Assembly (NCBI RefSeq): GCF_050624435.1
Contig: NC_134547.1
Location: 28,878,419-28,942,418 of the forward strand
DNA length: 64,000 nt
DNA from: Tenrec ecaudatus
Lineage: Eukaryota > Chordata > Mammalia > Afrosoricida > Tenrecidae
Reading direction: 5' to 3'
Part shown: piece after piece, positions 1 to 10,830 of the stretch
Layout of the letters: each line of letters starts with the position of its first letter
Numbering within the stretch: the first letter of the stretch is position 1
Notes under the pieces: generated by a model
What the model was told of the DNA's origin: nothing
The model's input: only the letters and a program-made list of their open reading frames with translations
The model's database searches: none
Translations under genes and position numbers: made by a program

Positions 1-1694
1 AGGCAGCCAGAGAGGGGAAGGTCCTGTGTTCCTGGCTGAGGACCCAGTCCTGAGACTACAGTGTCCCCCGAGAGAACAGGGTGCCACATTGCATCTCAGG
101 TGGTTCCGGTGATGCAGGCCCCAGGGAGTGCAGTGGGACAGAGGGCTTGCCCTGAGCAAGGCAGTCAGCAGGGTCCCGGACCTGTTGGGGCCTCTGAGCA
201 GCCCCTTGCTCTTATCTGGGTGAGGGGTGCAGGACAGTGAGACCTGCATGGAAGGCAGGGGTCTCTGTGTCTGGGAGAGGCTCTGGGCTGAGGCCTGGCT
301 TTGGGGCTGGTGTGGTCAAGAGGCACCCCTCCCATCCAGCAGGTCTTGTGCAGAATGAAGGCTCTGAGTCTGGGGGACTGAGCCTGGGGCAGAGCAGTTC
401 TGTCCGTGTATGTGCGTGTGCATGGGCATGGGTGCGCGCGTGTTGGGCGTGTGCATGTGTGTGCCATGTTGTGTATGTGTGTGCATGTGTGGTGTGAGGT
501 GGGGGCCAGGGGCAGGGGGTCTGTGTCTGCCTAGAACTGGAGATGGAGCCTAGAGGGTAAAACAGGTAATGCCCCCATGGGTAAAGCTCCCAGGGACCCT
601 GAGACTCAGAAGGGCCCCTTCAAGTGCTTCTTTTAGTCTTTGGCCATTTAGTGTATTGGGGCTCTTCTGCGATGGGGAGGGCCCCCAGGGCATGCGTACA
701 CCTGCCCAGGGGGACACTCAGCTCTGGCTTCAGCCCTCACACACCCTTCCTCTCACAGCCTGGGCCCCAGCCAGAGAATCACTCCTCCCCCAGCTCAGAG
801 GCCAGGACAAGGAGTGGTGGAACTAGCAAGCAGTCAGAGGTCACAGGTAACAGTGTGTGGTCAGGTCAGGGGTCAAAGACTGATGGACTGATCGTAGCCT
901 TGGGGCTATTGATCCACTGGGGGAGGTGGCAGACCTCTGGCCCCGCTGAGTAGTGCAGCTACGAGTGGGTGATCTGCACGCTGGGCTCAGCAAAGGCCGC
1001 CCTCAGGAAATGTATCGGGGTGCTAGGGACGCCAGTTTCCTGGTCAGGTAGGGCACCCGTTGTCACACACCCCAGGTAGTTCTGTCGCCATTCTTGGACC
1101 CATGCTTTAGTAGGTATGGACCTGGGGGACAGAGGACAACAGGGACCAGGGGGCCCCTGCTCCAGCCCCCAGAGCTTGCTCAGGGGTGAAATGCCTGGGG
1201 CTCAAGGGAGCTGGGAAGTGAGTTGTCAGGGAATCAGTCCCCAAGCAGGGGCCAGGGGCTGGGAAGGAGGGGCTTCAAGGGAGAGTAGGCTGTGCCTCCT
1301 TTGGCTTCCTGGGGCAGCAGACCCCTCACTCCACCCTGTACTAGGGAATGACCTCGGGGTCTCTCAGTGCCTGCCAGTGACCGCAGCACCCACAGTCTGC
1401 CTGAGGGCCCTGCTTGCCTTGACAGGTCAGGGAGTGGTTCCACTCTTCTGCCCAAAAATCCTCCCACCCTGCCTCTGCTCAGAGCAGCCTCTGGTGTGGC
1501 CAGACCCGCCCACTGCCTCCCTCCGTTGCCCGACACCAACACACCCCACCCCAGACTAAGACAAGGCTGAGTCCTCTCTGCCCAGAGAGGGGCTGTCATT
1601 ATTGTAGTGGGTAGGGAAGGGGATACCTCCCCAACTGGACTCACCCCAGACTGTACCCAAAGATGCTGCTCCAGTTATTGTCTAATTTGCCTGG
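1..1694. other. single-copy intergenic sequence
   Basis: GC-rich sequence without recognisable exons or interspersed repeats. A TG-rich patch lies at 405-495. Open frames here have no splice or family support. Confidence 0.5.
405..495 (+). repeat. TG-rich low-complexity tract
   Basis: Imperfect alternation of TG, CATG and GCGTG units. Confidence 0.7.
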
Positions 1695-1935
1695 AAGAAG
1701 AGGAGAGAGCATGCATAAATGTATACATGCACACACGTGTGTGTGACTCTGTGTGCTTATAAATGCATGCATGTGTGTGCATGTGCACATGTTTTGTGTG
1801 CAAATGTTTGTATTCATGTGAATGTGTCCTTGTGAGCAAGTGTATTCATGTGTGTACTCACACATGTGTGCATTTGCATACATGTGGGCATGCATTGCAA
1901 GTGTCCATGCACTTGCATGTGCTCACATGTGTTAA
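1695..1935 (+). repeat. TG/CATG alternating purine-pyrimidine tract
   Basis: About 240 bp of interrupted TG, CA and CATG steps (gcatgcatgtgtgtgcatgt and similar), a long imperfect alternating tract able to adopt non-B forms. Confidence 0.75.
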
Positions 1936-2288
1936 CACGGGCCAAAGATAGACTGGCCTTCTTCCAGGTGCTGACTAGAGAGACCCAGCAGCTCACCCTT
2001 GGGGTGGCTTGGCCCAGCCTTAACCAGAAACTTTTACCCGTCCCTGTGGCCCAGCCTTGGCAGTTATCCTGGGAGGGCATGTGGTGACCATGGCTCAGAG
2101 CAGAGTCAGACTTGAGTTCACTGCTTCTGCAGCCAAGGCACGTGGACCTTTTGAGTCTGGCACTGTCCTTGATGCATGCCTCTTGGGCTGGACTGCAGCC
2201 ACCCCCTGCGGTGACCCCTACTGGGGACATATGGTACTGCACATTGGCTCTACTAGCCACCACCATGAAAATGGGTCTCCACTGAATT

Positions 2289-2503
2289 GCAAGGAACCCT
2301 CTTGGTATAGTGGGTTAGGAGTGAGGCTGCTTACTGTAAAGTCAGTGGTTCTAACCCACTAACTGCTCCGTGGGGGCAAGGTGAGATTTTGTGTTCTCAT
2401 AAAGATGTACAGTCCAGGAAACCTGAGAGAGTCATTCTATTCTGAGCTTTGGAGTCACTGTGAATCTGAATTGCCTCACCAGCAGTGGGTTTGGTCTGGC
2501 TCC
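2289..2503 (+). repeat. AfroSINE
   Basis: Degraded copy: starts aaggaaccctcttggtatagtgg and runs through gtcagtggttctaacccac to gagtcactgtgaatctgaattg, matching the SINE order. Confidence 0.7.
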
Positions 2504-2711
2504 CTGGAAGGCAGCTCCCGCCTGTAGTGAGCAGTAGACTATGCTTCCCCTGTGGCTTTCAAGCTGTGCTCCCAGGGACCCTGGCGTTCCTTCAGACTTC
2601 TCTACGGCCACCCAAAAGTTGAGAGTCTCAGCGCCCCACTTCCCTCCTCAACAAGAGCATTGCTCTTACATCTTGAATTTTTGGAGAGATTTCTCTAAAA
2701 ATGCTTTCAAA

Positions 2712-4545
2712 TGTCTATTCTCTAAGAGATAATGAAGAAGCTCAGTTACATCCATCAGAATAAGGCCAGAGCTCAATTGTAGAAGAACTATCAATGGCTC
2801 CTGTGCAAGTTCACGTTGAAGCTATTGACAATGAAAACAAGTCCACAAGAGCTAAAGTACAACACTGAGTAGAGCCCACCTGAATGTAGAAGCCATCTCA
2901 AGAATAGATCTGACACACCGAGCAGTAGCGACCAGACAAAGTTGTTGATGACACAGGACCGTTGCACCTGACGAAAGTGAGAGGTCATTAAAAAGGCAGG
3001 AAGGCAAGCAAAGACCCAGTGAATGTCTCAACAGTGACTCCAAACTTAATCTTGAACATAGAGCAGCCAGAGAACTCTGCACATTTCATTTTAATATTTT
3101 ACTTCATCTTCTTGACCCATACTTCATTTTAAGATTTTACTTTGTCGAGTGCCGGAGTTAGAAAACCAAAAGGGAAGGACACACTCAACATTGATGAAAT
3201 AACAAGAACAATGTAACTACCTGGCTGCAATACTAAAAGTCTATAGACAAAATATTGAGCAACTCAGGAAGTATCAAAAGAAAATGGAAGGGATATACCG
3301 AGTTTCCCAAAATGAACTGGTCAGCATTCGACTACTTCAGAAGGCAGCACTTGACCAAGAACAGGTAGTATTGAAGGTAGAAGTCAAGGTGCACCACAGG
3401 CAGCGGTGGAAAACACGGCTCCACGGAGCAATGGGATGTCAACCACGATGTTTCCCCGATGGACGCAATGCTAGAAGCAGTCCCTCATCTATGCCAAGAA
3501 ATCTGGAAGGCAGCTCTCGGGTCTACTAACCAGAAAGGATTTATACTGGGATCAGATTTCAAAGAAAGGTGATCTAGTAGAATGTGGAACTTGATATCAC
3601 ATGCAAGTAAAGTTCGGCTGTAGAAAATGCAAGCAGTGCCGCCACAGTACAGTGACAAAATGGGAATTCCGGAATGCTGAACCGCGCTGCTGTCAAAGCT
3701 GGCCAGAGAGCAGGAGGCGGCAGCCAGGCAAATGAGCACGGGGAGACTGCACGGCTTAAACGCAGTCCAGTGGGTGTCAGCGTCGTAGCCCTTCATCCTA
3801 ACTCACTCAATCTGTAGGCTGAGCACACAGCACCTATGAAAACAAGCGTAGCCTGGAAACGGGAGGAAGACTTGTTAACAACGTGTAATATGCTGAGGAT
3901 GCAATCTTGCTTGCTGAAAGGGAAGAGGACTCGAAGTGTGTTTGTTGATGGGCATCGAAGACCGCAGCCTTCGGTACAGATCGCATCTCAGCGTAAAGTC
4001 AACAAAGTCCGCACAACATCATGGTAAACAGAGAGAAGGTCAAAGTTGTCAAGGATGTTATTTTACTTGGACCCATAATCGATGTTCCTGGAAACGACAT
4101 TCAAGGGATCAAGTGGCATATTTCATGGAGCAAAGACCTCCTTAAAGATGTCGCTTTGCAAAGTAGGCTACACCCCACCCGCACCGGGTTCTTCTCAGTG
4201 GCCTCATGTGCGTGTGAAAGTTGGACAGTGAATAGGGAAATCAATGAATGGATGTACTTCAATCATGTGTCGGTGAGGAACAGTGAACGTACCCAGGACT
4301 GCCAGGACTTCCGAAGCCAGGCTAGGGCACTGGACTTGCTCTGGAGAGGGGCTAAATCCTGGAGAAAGAGCGCGCGCTTGGTAGAGGTTCGTGCCTCAGT
4401 GAGCTGTTCTGACCCAGTGACTACAGCGGTGGGCTCCCGTGTAGCAGCAATAGTGAGGAGCACACAGGCGCAGGCAACGTCTCATGCTGAGGTCTGTTGG
4501 GTTGCAATCACTGGGGACCGGCCCAACAGCACCTAGCAACAATGA
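2712..4545 (+). mobile_element. RTE-clade LINE, 5'-truncated and decayed
   Basis: The stretch at 4021-4300 encodes a broken reverse-transcriptase C-terminal region whose pattern (VNREKVKVVKDVILLG..., ...CACESWTVNRE) follows RTE/BovB-type proteins. Upstream parts (aatgctgaggatgcaatcttgcttgc) belong to the same ORF, with stops and frameshifts. The tail (about 4400-4545) is the reverse complement of sequence at 25371-25630, giving an independent copy for comparison. Confidence 0.7.
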
Positions 4546-5629
4546 CACACTCCATTTGGATCTTCGACTCCCAAGAGTCTGTGTCTAAGTTAAGTCCCAG
4601 CCCGAGCCTTCAGTTAGAATGGTGACTTGGGCTTGAAAGTGTTGAAAACCCCACCATCTCCTGCCAGGCGCATAATAACATTTTAGGGAACCTAGAGAAA
4701 TCCAAAGCAAGCAAAGCTCTGGTTGGAGCAGCTCCTGGAAACCAAAAGAGATAATACAGAGAATCAGGGTTCTTGAAGGGGGGTGCCCTGCAATCCTCGG
4801 AGGAGGCTAGACTTGGGTTCCTACCCCTGAGTAAAGAGGCATATTTGGAACAGAACCTTGCACGTGGGCCTTGGCATGTAGAGACCCTCATACAGGGCAG
4901 ACCCACCCAACAGGCCACTGACTCCTCTCCCACAAGGGACAGGACAATGATGACTAGTCTCCTCAGAGCACCCACTCTATCCTACCACGTAGCTTCCTGT
5001 GCCCCCACAGCTACACAATGTGGCAAATTCCATGCAGTGCCGTGTCGGACACAAGAAGCGTGGTTGGCTGGTTGTAAAACAGGGCTGCAGCGGCACAAAG
5101 CAGAGTTGGCCTGGCCTGGCCACAGCTGTGCCTTCCTGGTTTGAGGCCGGCCGGCCGAGCCTGACTCCAATCAGCCTGAGGAACACCCCCGAGAGGGCCT
5201 GCCCAGCTGCACTGTCCTCCCGGGAACGTGACCAGACCCTGGTGGCCAAGCAGGGCTTGGCAAAGTCTGGAGACCTTGGCTCGGGTCTTTGGTGCCGCAG
5301 GATGAAGATGGGCAATCGAGCTTGAGCCCTGGCCTTGCGGTGGGCAGAGGAGACCGGGGGCTTGGGGGACAGCCTGGGAGGTCTGCTCCCCCCACTCCCA
5401 CGCATTCACTCAACAAGCTTGTGTTTCACACTTTCTCAACCTCTTCTAACCCAAAGGCACTTGGAAGCAAGGCCTGGCTGCCCTGAAAGCCCTGCGGCGC
5501 AGATGGACTCTGGACAAGCAGGCGGCTAAGAGCCAGAGCCAACTTCACGGCAGCCTGGTTTGTTGGTGTTGTTTGTTTGTTGTGGGGACGGGATTGTTTT
5601 TACCATGTTGTTGTCTGCTCAAAAGCACA

Positions 5630-5811
5630 ATGCAAACTCACTGCCAGCCAGTCAATGCTTACATATAAGCGACACTATCGGCCAGGGCAGAGCTGCCCCC
5701 TGCGAGTTTCTGTAAGTCTTTACAGGTGTCGCAAACCCTGGCTTTGTCCTACAGAGGGGGAGTCAAACTGCAGGCCTTGGGCTAGCAGCCCACCTCGCCA
5801 CCAGGGCTCTT
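5630..5811 (-). repeat. AfroSINE
   Basis: Reverse-complement copy: caaactcactgccagccagtcaatgc at one end and gctagcagcccacctcgccaccagggctct at the other. Confidence 0.8.
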
Positions 5812-8800
5812 GGGTGCACGTCAATACAGGAGTCCATTTGGCTTGTGGCCGGTGGGGGAGATGAGCAATATGAGCAAACAGACTAGTCAGTGTGTAAAGG
5901 GGAGAGTGAAACGGTGGCAGTGCTTGAAGAGGCCTGGGCTTCTCCTAGAGGGTGGTTTTCAAAGGAATGGTCAGAGAGGCCCCGGGGGAAGACCAAGTTT
6001 GGGCAAGTCCTGCAGGAGGGAGGGAACAAGCCCTGAGGAGGTCGGGGGCAGTGGCGCTGGCTGGCCAGAGGGAAAGGGCGTCTAAAGGCAGAGGCAGCAG
6101 TGTACCTGCCTGAGAACAGCGAGGCAGCCAGTGGGGCGGGAGTCAAGCGGGTGACAGGGTGAGCAGTTGAGGGCCCTGGGGCTGCACGTGGAGCCATTGT
6201 AAGGTCTTCCGAGCGACTGTGGGGGGTGGGGCGGGGATACACTGCAGGGTGTGGAGGAGTGAGGACAGGGACCCAGCCACCATCTCTCTGCCCCACCCCT
6301 CCCAGCCTTGCCCCCTAGCCAAATGCCCTGGTGGATGAGGGTGCCCAGATGCTAGCGGAAACCCCATCGAGGGGCCTGAGGCTGAAAGCAGCCAGCCCTG
6401 CCCTGCCGGGGGTTCCTCAGCCAGGGGGACAAAGGACCCTTTGGGGACATGATCTGCCCCTCAAGGACATGATGATTCCGTCCAGTTGGAGCCCTGCTCG
6501 ATGGTCACAGTCAGCCCTGACAGGACAGATCCCCCAGTCATATCCCCGCATGACCCCTGAGGGGCAATGCGCCCAGGTGTGTCCTTGAAGAGAGGGAAGC
6601 CTGATTGACCCACTCCCTCCTACCCTCCAGCCTTGGCCGCTGCTCCGCCGCACCCACCCCTGGTGTTTTTCTTGGCTTCTTCCTGCCTTGGGGCCTTCCC
6701 ACATGCTGTCTCCAAGACCAACTCATTCACCCCTTCTCCTCACCTGCTCACTGAAGGCAACCCAGCCTTTCCAGCACCCCCTGTGACCCTGACTCCACCA
6801 CACCCTCCTGCTCACCCACTGGGCATCTCTGACATTCTGTGGTGTCTATCAGGCTCCTGAGGCCAGGGCTCCTTTCTGGATGCTGGTGGGTGCACCCCAG
6901 AGTCTGGCATGCAGTACATTCTGACTGAGGACCAGGTGAGACCCCATGGTGGGGAGGGGGAGTGTCCTTGGGGATGCAACCTGCTGGGGGAGAGATACAG
7001 AAGCCCAAAGGAGTCTGGGTGGAGCTTGGGGCATTTAGTTGTGAGGGTGAGGGGAGGTGTAAGCAGGAACAGCCCCCCCCTTTTTTTTCTTCTTCATAGA
7101 ATTAGGCAGAAGCAGGAGGAACAGAGTCAAGTGCTGGTGACAGTGGGGCACTTGGGCTGGAGCAGGAATAGGGGACTGGAGGGTTGTTTCTGACCACCCA
7201 CAGGGCCCCCTCCTGGACAGGGCAGTGCTCACAGAGGGTTTCAGCCCTGCTCTGGACTCTTGGATGGAGTGGGAGTGGACGTGCCTGGGTTGTAAAGGGT
7301 TCTGGGCCCTCCCTCACCTGTGGCCCTTCCTCTCTCCCATGGCCCCTGGCGACACCTAGTGGCCAGGACTTCCTGACACACTGCCTCCAGGGCTCCCCAA
7401 CAGCCCTCCCCCAAGAATCCTGAGCCCTGGTAACCAGGGATGCCCCCACCTCCTGCCCGTTGGCCAACACAAGCACTCCCTACCCCGGGCCCCCACCCAC
7501 AGACAGTGCTCATGCCCGGGGCTCTGCACACATGCAGGTTGGCTCCTCACACCCACACGCACTCTCTCACAACTGCCCTCCCACGGTGGCAGAGGCACAG
7601 GGCTAGCCTCTCGGGGCTGTCCCTGTCCTTTGGGACAGAGTGTCTTCTCGATGTCCCCCCACACCAGCTCCAGTCTTCCCGTGGTCCCACCAAGCCCCCC
7701 AGGTGTGCCCAGCTGGAAGGCTCCTGCTTTGAAACCAATCCCTGGGAAGGTAGGCAGGAGGAGGCAGCCCAGGGGCAGCCATGCTGCCCCCTCAGACTCT
7801 CTGCCCATCTCCTCATGTGGAGCCTCACAGCTGCTGCTGAAAGCACAAAGCCTGGCACAACCCAGAGGCCAAGGTCAAGAAACAGCAAGACTCTGGGGAG
7901 GCAGGAGGGCCCTGGCTTGGCCATGCATCTAAGAGGAACCAGCTCCTGGGCAGGACCTACCACACAAAAAAGGGCCCATCTCCTGGTGGCCCTGGGGGAC
8001 ACCCAGACTGGGAGCTTGGCCAGGCCCAGGAGCGGGCACGTCCTCGTTGGCCAAGAGCAGCCTCCTGCTGAGCCAGGGCCGGCGCCTGCCTCGCTAAGAG
8101 GAGCCTGGGGAACTGGGGGAAAGGCCTGGCAGGCAGTGGTGCCCAAAGCACTGCCAACTGAGGCACAGGACATGCACGGTGGGAGTACAGGGTGCCGCTG
8201 GGGCCTGAGACCACGGGTCCACCATGGTATGCCACCAGCCTACCCCTTCAGCAGGAAAGGAGGGCATAATCCGCTGACCAGCTGACCCATGGGGAGCCCT
8301 GAGGCCTGGCAGGGCTGATAGGGGTGAGACATGCTGGGCGCTCAGCCTGCTTGGCTGTGAGTGAGCCTGCTGGCCATTGAGACCTCCACCCCTCCATCCT
8401 GGAAGGAGCCCGGCCCACACCCCAGGTACGCCCGGCTCTGCCAAGGGGTCCTCGCCACTGTGTATCCCACTGCCCAGAGGAGGGACCCGAGCGGGAGCAT
8501 CCCCAAACCAGAAAACTCATTGTCTCAAGTTCGTTCGGACCCAGTGAGACCCTGCAGGACAGAGCACCACTGCCCCTAGGGGCGCCAAGGCTGTGACTGT
8601 CACACAGCTGACAACCTCACACGAAGCAGCTGTAGGGTCACACCGCCAGCCTTCTCCTGAGCAGACCCCAGGACAGGGTAAAACTGAGCCTGGCAGGACA
8701 GGACCACCGCTGCCAAGCGTGGGGGGTGGGGTGGAACACAGGAGCCCTTGCCCTGACAGTCCTAGTCTGCTGGCCTGGCCTGACCCTTGATCAGAAATTG

Positions 8801-9387
8801 GCAAGCTGGAGGGCAGGGAGGGGGCGGGGCTAGGGTGCCCACCTCCAGGGTGCCCAACACCCCAGGGAGATAAGGAGTTGGAAATTCAAGCTCCAAGATG
8901 GATGGACACCCCAGAGTGAGAATGGGGGAGTTAGGGTCCCTCCACCCCTAGCTGTCTTCCTAAGCACCAGCTCTGCCTTAGGAGGGAGCGGATCATTTCT
9001 GGCGGGCAGTCGTGGGTCTGTCTGAAGCCTCTTGCTCCCTCCCATGGGACAGAGCATTCCAGAAACTTTGGTAGGGAGTGGAGAGTCCAGGCCACACACA
9101 ATCCCATGCCTTCCAGGACTGGATGGTCTCGGTCCTGTCCCTCCGATGCACTGCTGCAGTTTTGGGAAGGGGGGCCTGCAGGTCTCAGGAATGAGCATAG
9201 AATTGGATCAATTCACAGCTGGAGACTGCACTGACAGACATAGCTTCTTTGAGCCAGACTCCTGTGAGGAGGAGCGCCCTCTAGGCTTGGCAGAGAGAGG
9301 GGCAGGTCATGGAAAGCCCGGGTGATGGGTGGGTAGGTGATGCCCCTAGGAGCTGGGTGGCCTGGGAGGGAGGCTGGCCCAGCCCTG

Positions 9388-9397
9388 AAAGGAAGTG
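9388..9397 (+). promoter_or_regulatory. PU.1/ETS-like motif
   Basis: AAAGGAAGTG, a close match to the purine-rich ETS site preferred by PU.1. A single motif alone is weak; it is listed for its place in the 9.4-9.8 kb cluster. Confidence 0.25.
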
Positions 9398-9552
9398 CTC
9401 CCCAAGCTCCCCAAAGTGCTGAGATAGGACAGAACCCCCAGCAGGGGGTGGTTGAGACAGGGATTGGTGGAGGCAGGAGAGAGGAGGCTGCCACATGGGA
9501 GCCATGGTGGCAATGGGTGCCATGTCTTTGCAGGGGCCTGTGAGGAGCAGCT

Positions 9553-9566
9553 GTCACCATGGTGAC
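9553..9566. promoter_or_regulatory. RFX-like palindrome
   Basis: GTCACCATGGTGAC, a perfect 14-bp palindrome resembling the RFX X-box (GTTGCCATGGCAAC type). Confidence 0.35.
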
Positions 9567-9688
9567 CAGTCTCCGGAAGGGGAGGGAGCTTGCCAGTATC
9601 ACCACCCTACCCACCCACCCACCAGATTAGAGCATCAGGCAGATCTGAGGCCCTCTGGGGTGCTGCAGAAATCTGAGAAGTTTGTTTG

Positions 9689-9708
9689 TGTGGTGATGGG
9701 GCACCACA
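9689..9708. promoter_or_regulatory. inverted pair of RUNX core sites
   Basis: TGTGGT (9689-9694) and ACCACA (9703-9708) face each other across 8 bp, and another TGTGGT lies at 9752-9757. Confidence 0.3.
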
Positions 9709-9959
9709 GGCTTTGGGGGCTGGGAGGCAAGCGACTGCCTACACTGCAAAGTGTGGTCCACCTCCCACATACTGTCACCCATGCAGCTCCGAGACTCTGC
9801 CCGTGTAGCGCTGTCCCACAGAGGACATGTGGAACTAGCTGGGGACAATCATCGTGGAGGTACTGGTGGCATCTAGTGGTAAAAGCCAGGGAGGCTGCCA
9901 AACGCCCTACCAATCCAAACCCCCCCCCCCACTGGGCTCCTTGCCACCCTACAGGGCTC

Positions 9960-10060
9960 CCAAGACTGCCCCATCTTTCTCTCATAGAGTGGCCGGGGGC
10001 TTCTGACCACCATCCCTTCCACTAGCAACCAAGTGTTTAGCTGCGGTAGCGCCAGGCCTC
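9960..10060 (-). repeat. AfroSINE fragment
   Basis: Head part of the SINE in reverse orientation (cttctgaccacc..actagcaaccaagtgtttagctgcggtagcgccaggcctcc), diverged. Confidence 0.5.
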
Positions 10061-10275
10061 CTTCCACAAACAACGCTGCGCTCGTCTTCTGGCACTATGG
10101 CCGACAAGGTGCCTCTGCCACTGGCCAGTCTCTCAAAAGCGGTCCTCCTTCCTAATCTGGTCTTCGTCTGGAATCTCTGCTGAAACCTGTCCTCCGTGGG
10201 TAACCCCGCTGACGCGTGAAACATTGCTTCCAGCATCCCAACTGCGTGCAAGGCACCACAACACAATGGGGTTGA
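10061..10275 (+). repeat. unclassified retroelement fragment
   Basis: Segment with cactatggccgacaaggtgcctctgcca, then gaaacctgtcctccgtgggtaaccccgctg and ttccagcatcccaact. This pattern recalls afrotherian interspersed repeats, but I cannot name the family securely. Confidence 0.35.
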
Positions 10276-10607
10276 CAGCCCTGTGGGGCTGGGCGGCGTA
10301 GGGAAACCCCCAACCGGTCATAATTGGTGTCTGGTTTCTAGGTACACAAGTCCCTGGGGGTGCAATAAGCATGGACATCGAGGGGAGATGGACCTAACTT
10401 TGTTACGAAATGTACAGAGAGAGGGCTTTTGACAGTTTGGAAATCTCACTGAGCTGGCATCCAAGAGTCAAAGGCCCTCTTCCCCGTGCCTGCGTCTGCG
10501 CCCAGGCTGAGCCCCCCATAATGAGGTCTGAAATGGTGGGCCTTTTATTTCCCCGCTATTTCAAAGTTGGGGCACAGTGTTACATTTTCAATTATATTTG
10601 TCGCTGC

Positions 10608-10830
10608 AGTTGGTAGGTGCCATTGAGTTGGTCCCGGTGTGCAGTGGCCCCACGTACAACTGAACAGAACCACTCCTGGTCCTGCCTCTTCCCCACAGTC
10701 TGTGTGAGCCCAGTGGTGAGGCGCTGTGTCCATCCACCTTGCTGAAGTCTTCTTTCCCACGGCCTCTCTAATTGACCAAGCCTGGCGTCCTTCTCCGGGG
10801 CCAGGTCCCTCCTGACAGCCTACGGAGAAT
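10608..10830 (-). repeat. RTE LINE 3' end
   Basis: Reads like the reverse complement of the RTE tail: ggtgccattgagttggtcc, cacgtacaactgaacagaac, cactcctggtcctgcc. It parallels 25371-25500. Confidence 0.6.

Larger units (their letters stand above)
4546..9829. other. long mostly single-copy intergenic stretch
   Basis: Apart from one SINE at 5630-5811 I recognise no interspersed repeat in this 5.3 kb. It is GC-rich, shows many short open frames that are GC artefacts, and has no convincing exon. It contains clustered ETS-, RUNX- and RFX-like motifs at 9.4-9.8 kb. Confidence 0.55.

Noticed and set aside
7440-8285. 281-codon open frame on the plus strand
   Set aside because: GC-driven open frame, overlapped by a 208-codon frame on the other strand. 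Low complexity, no domain, no splice or conservation evidence.
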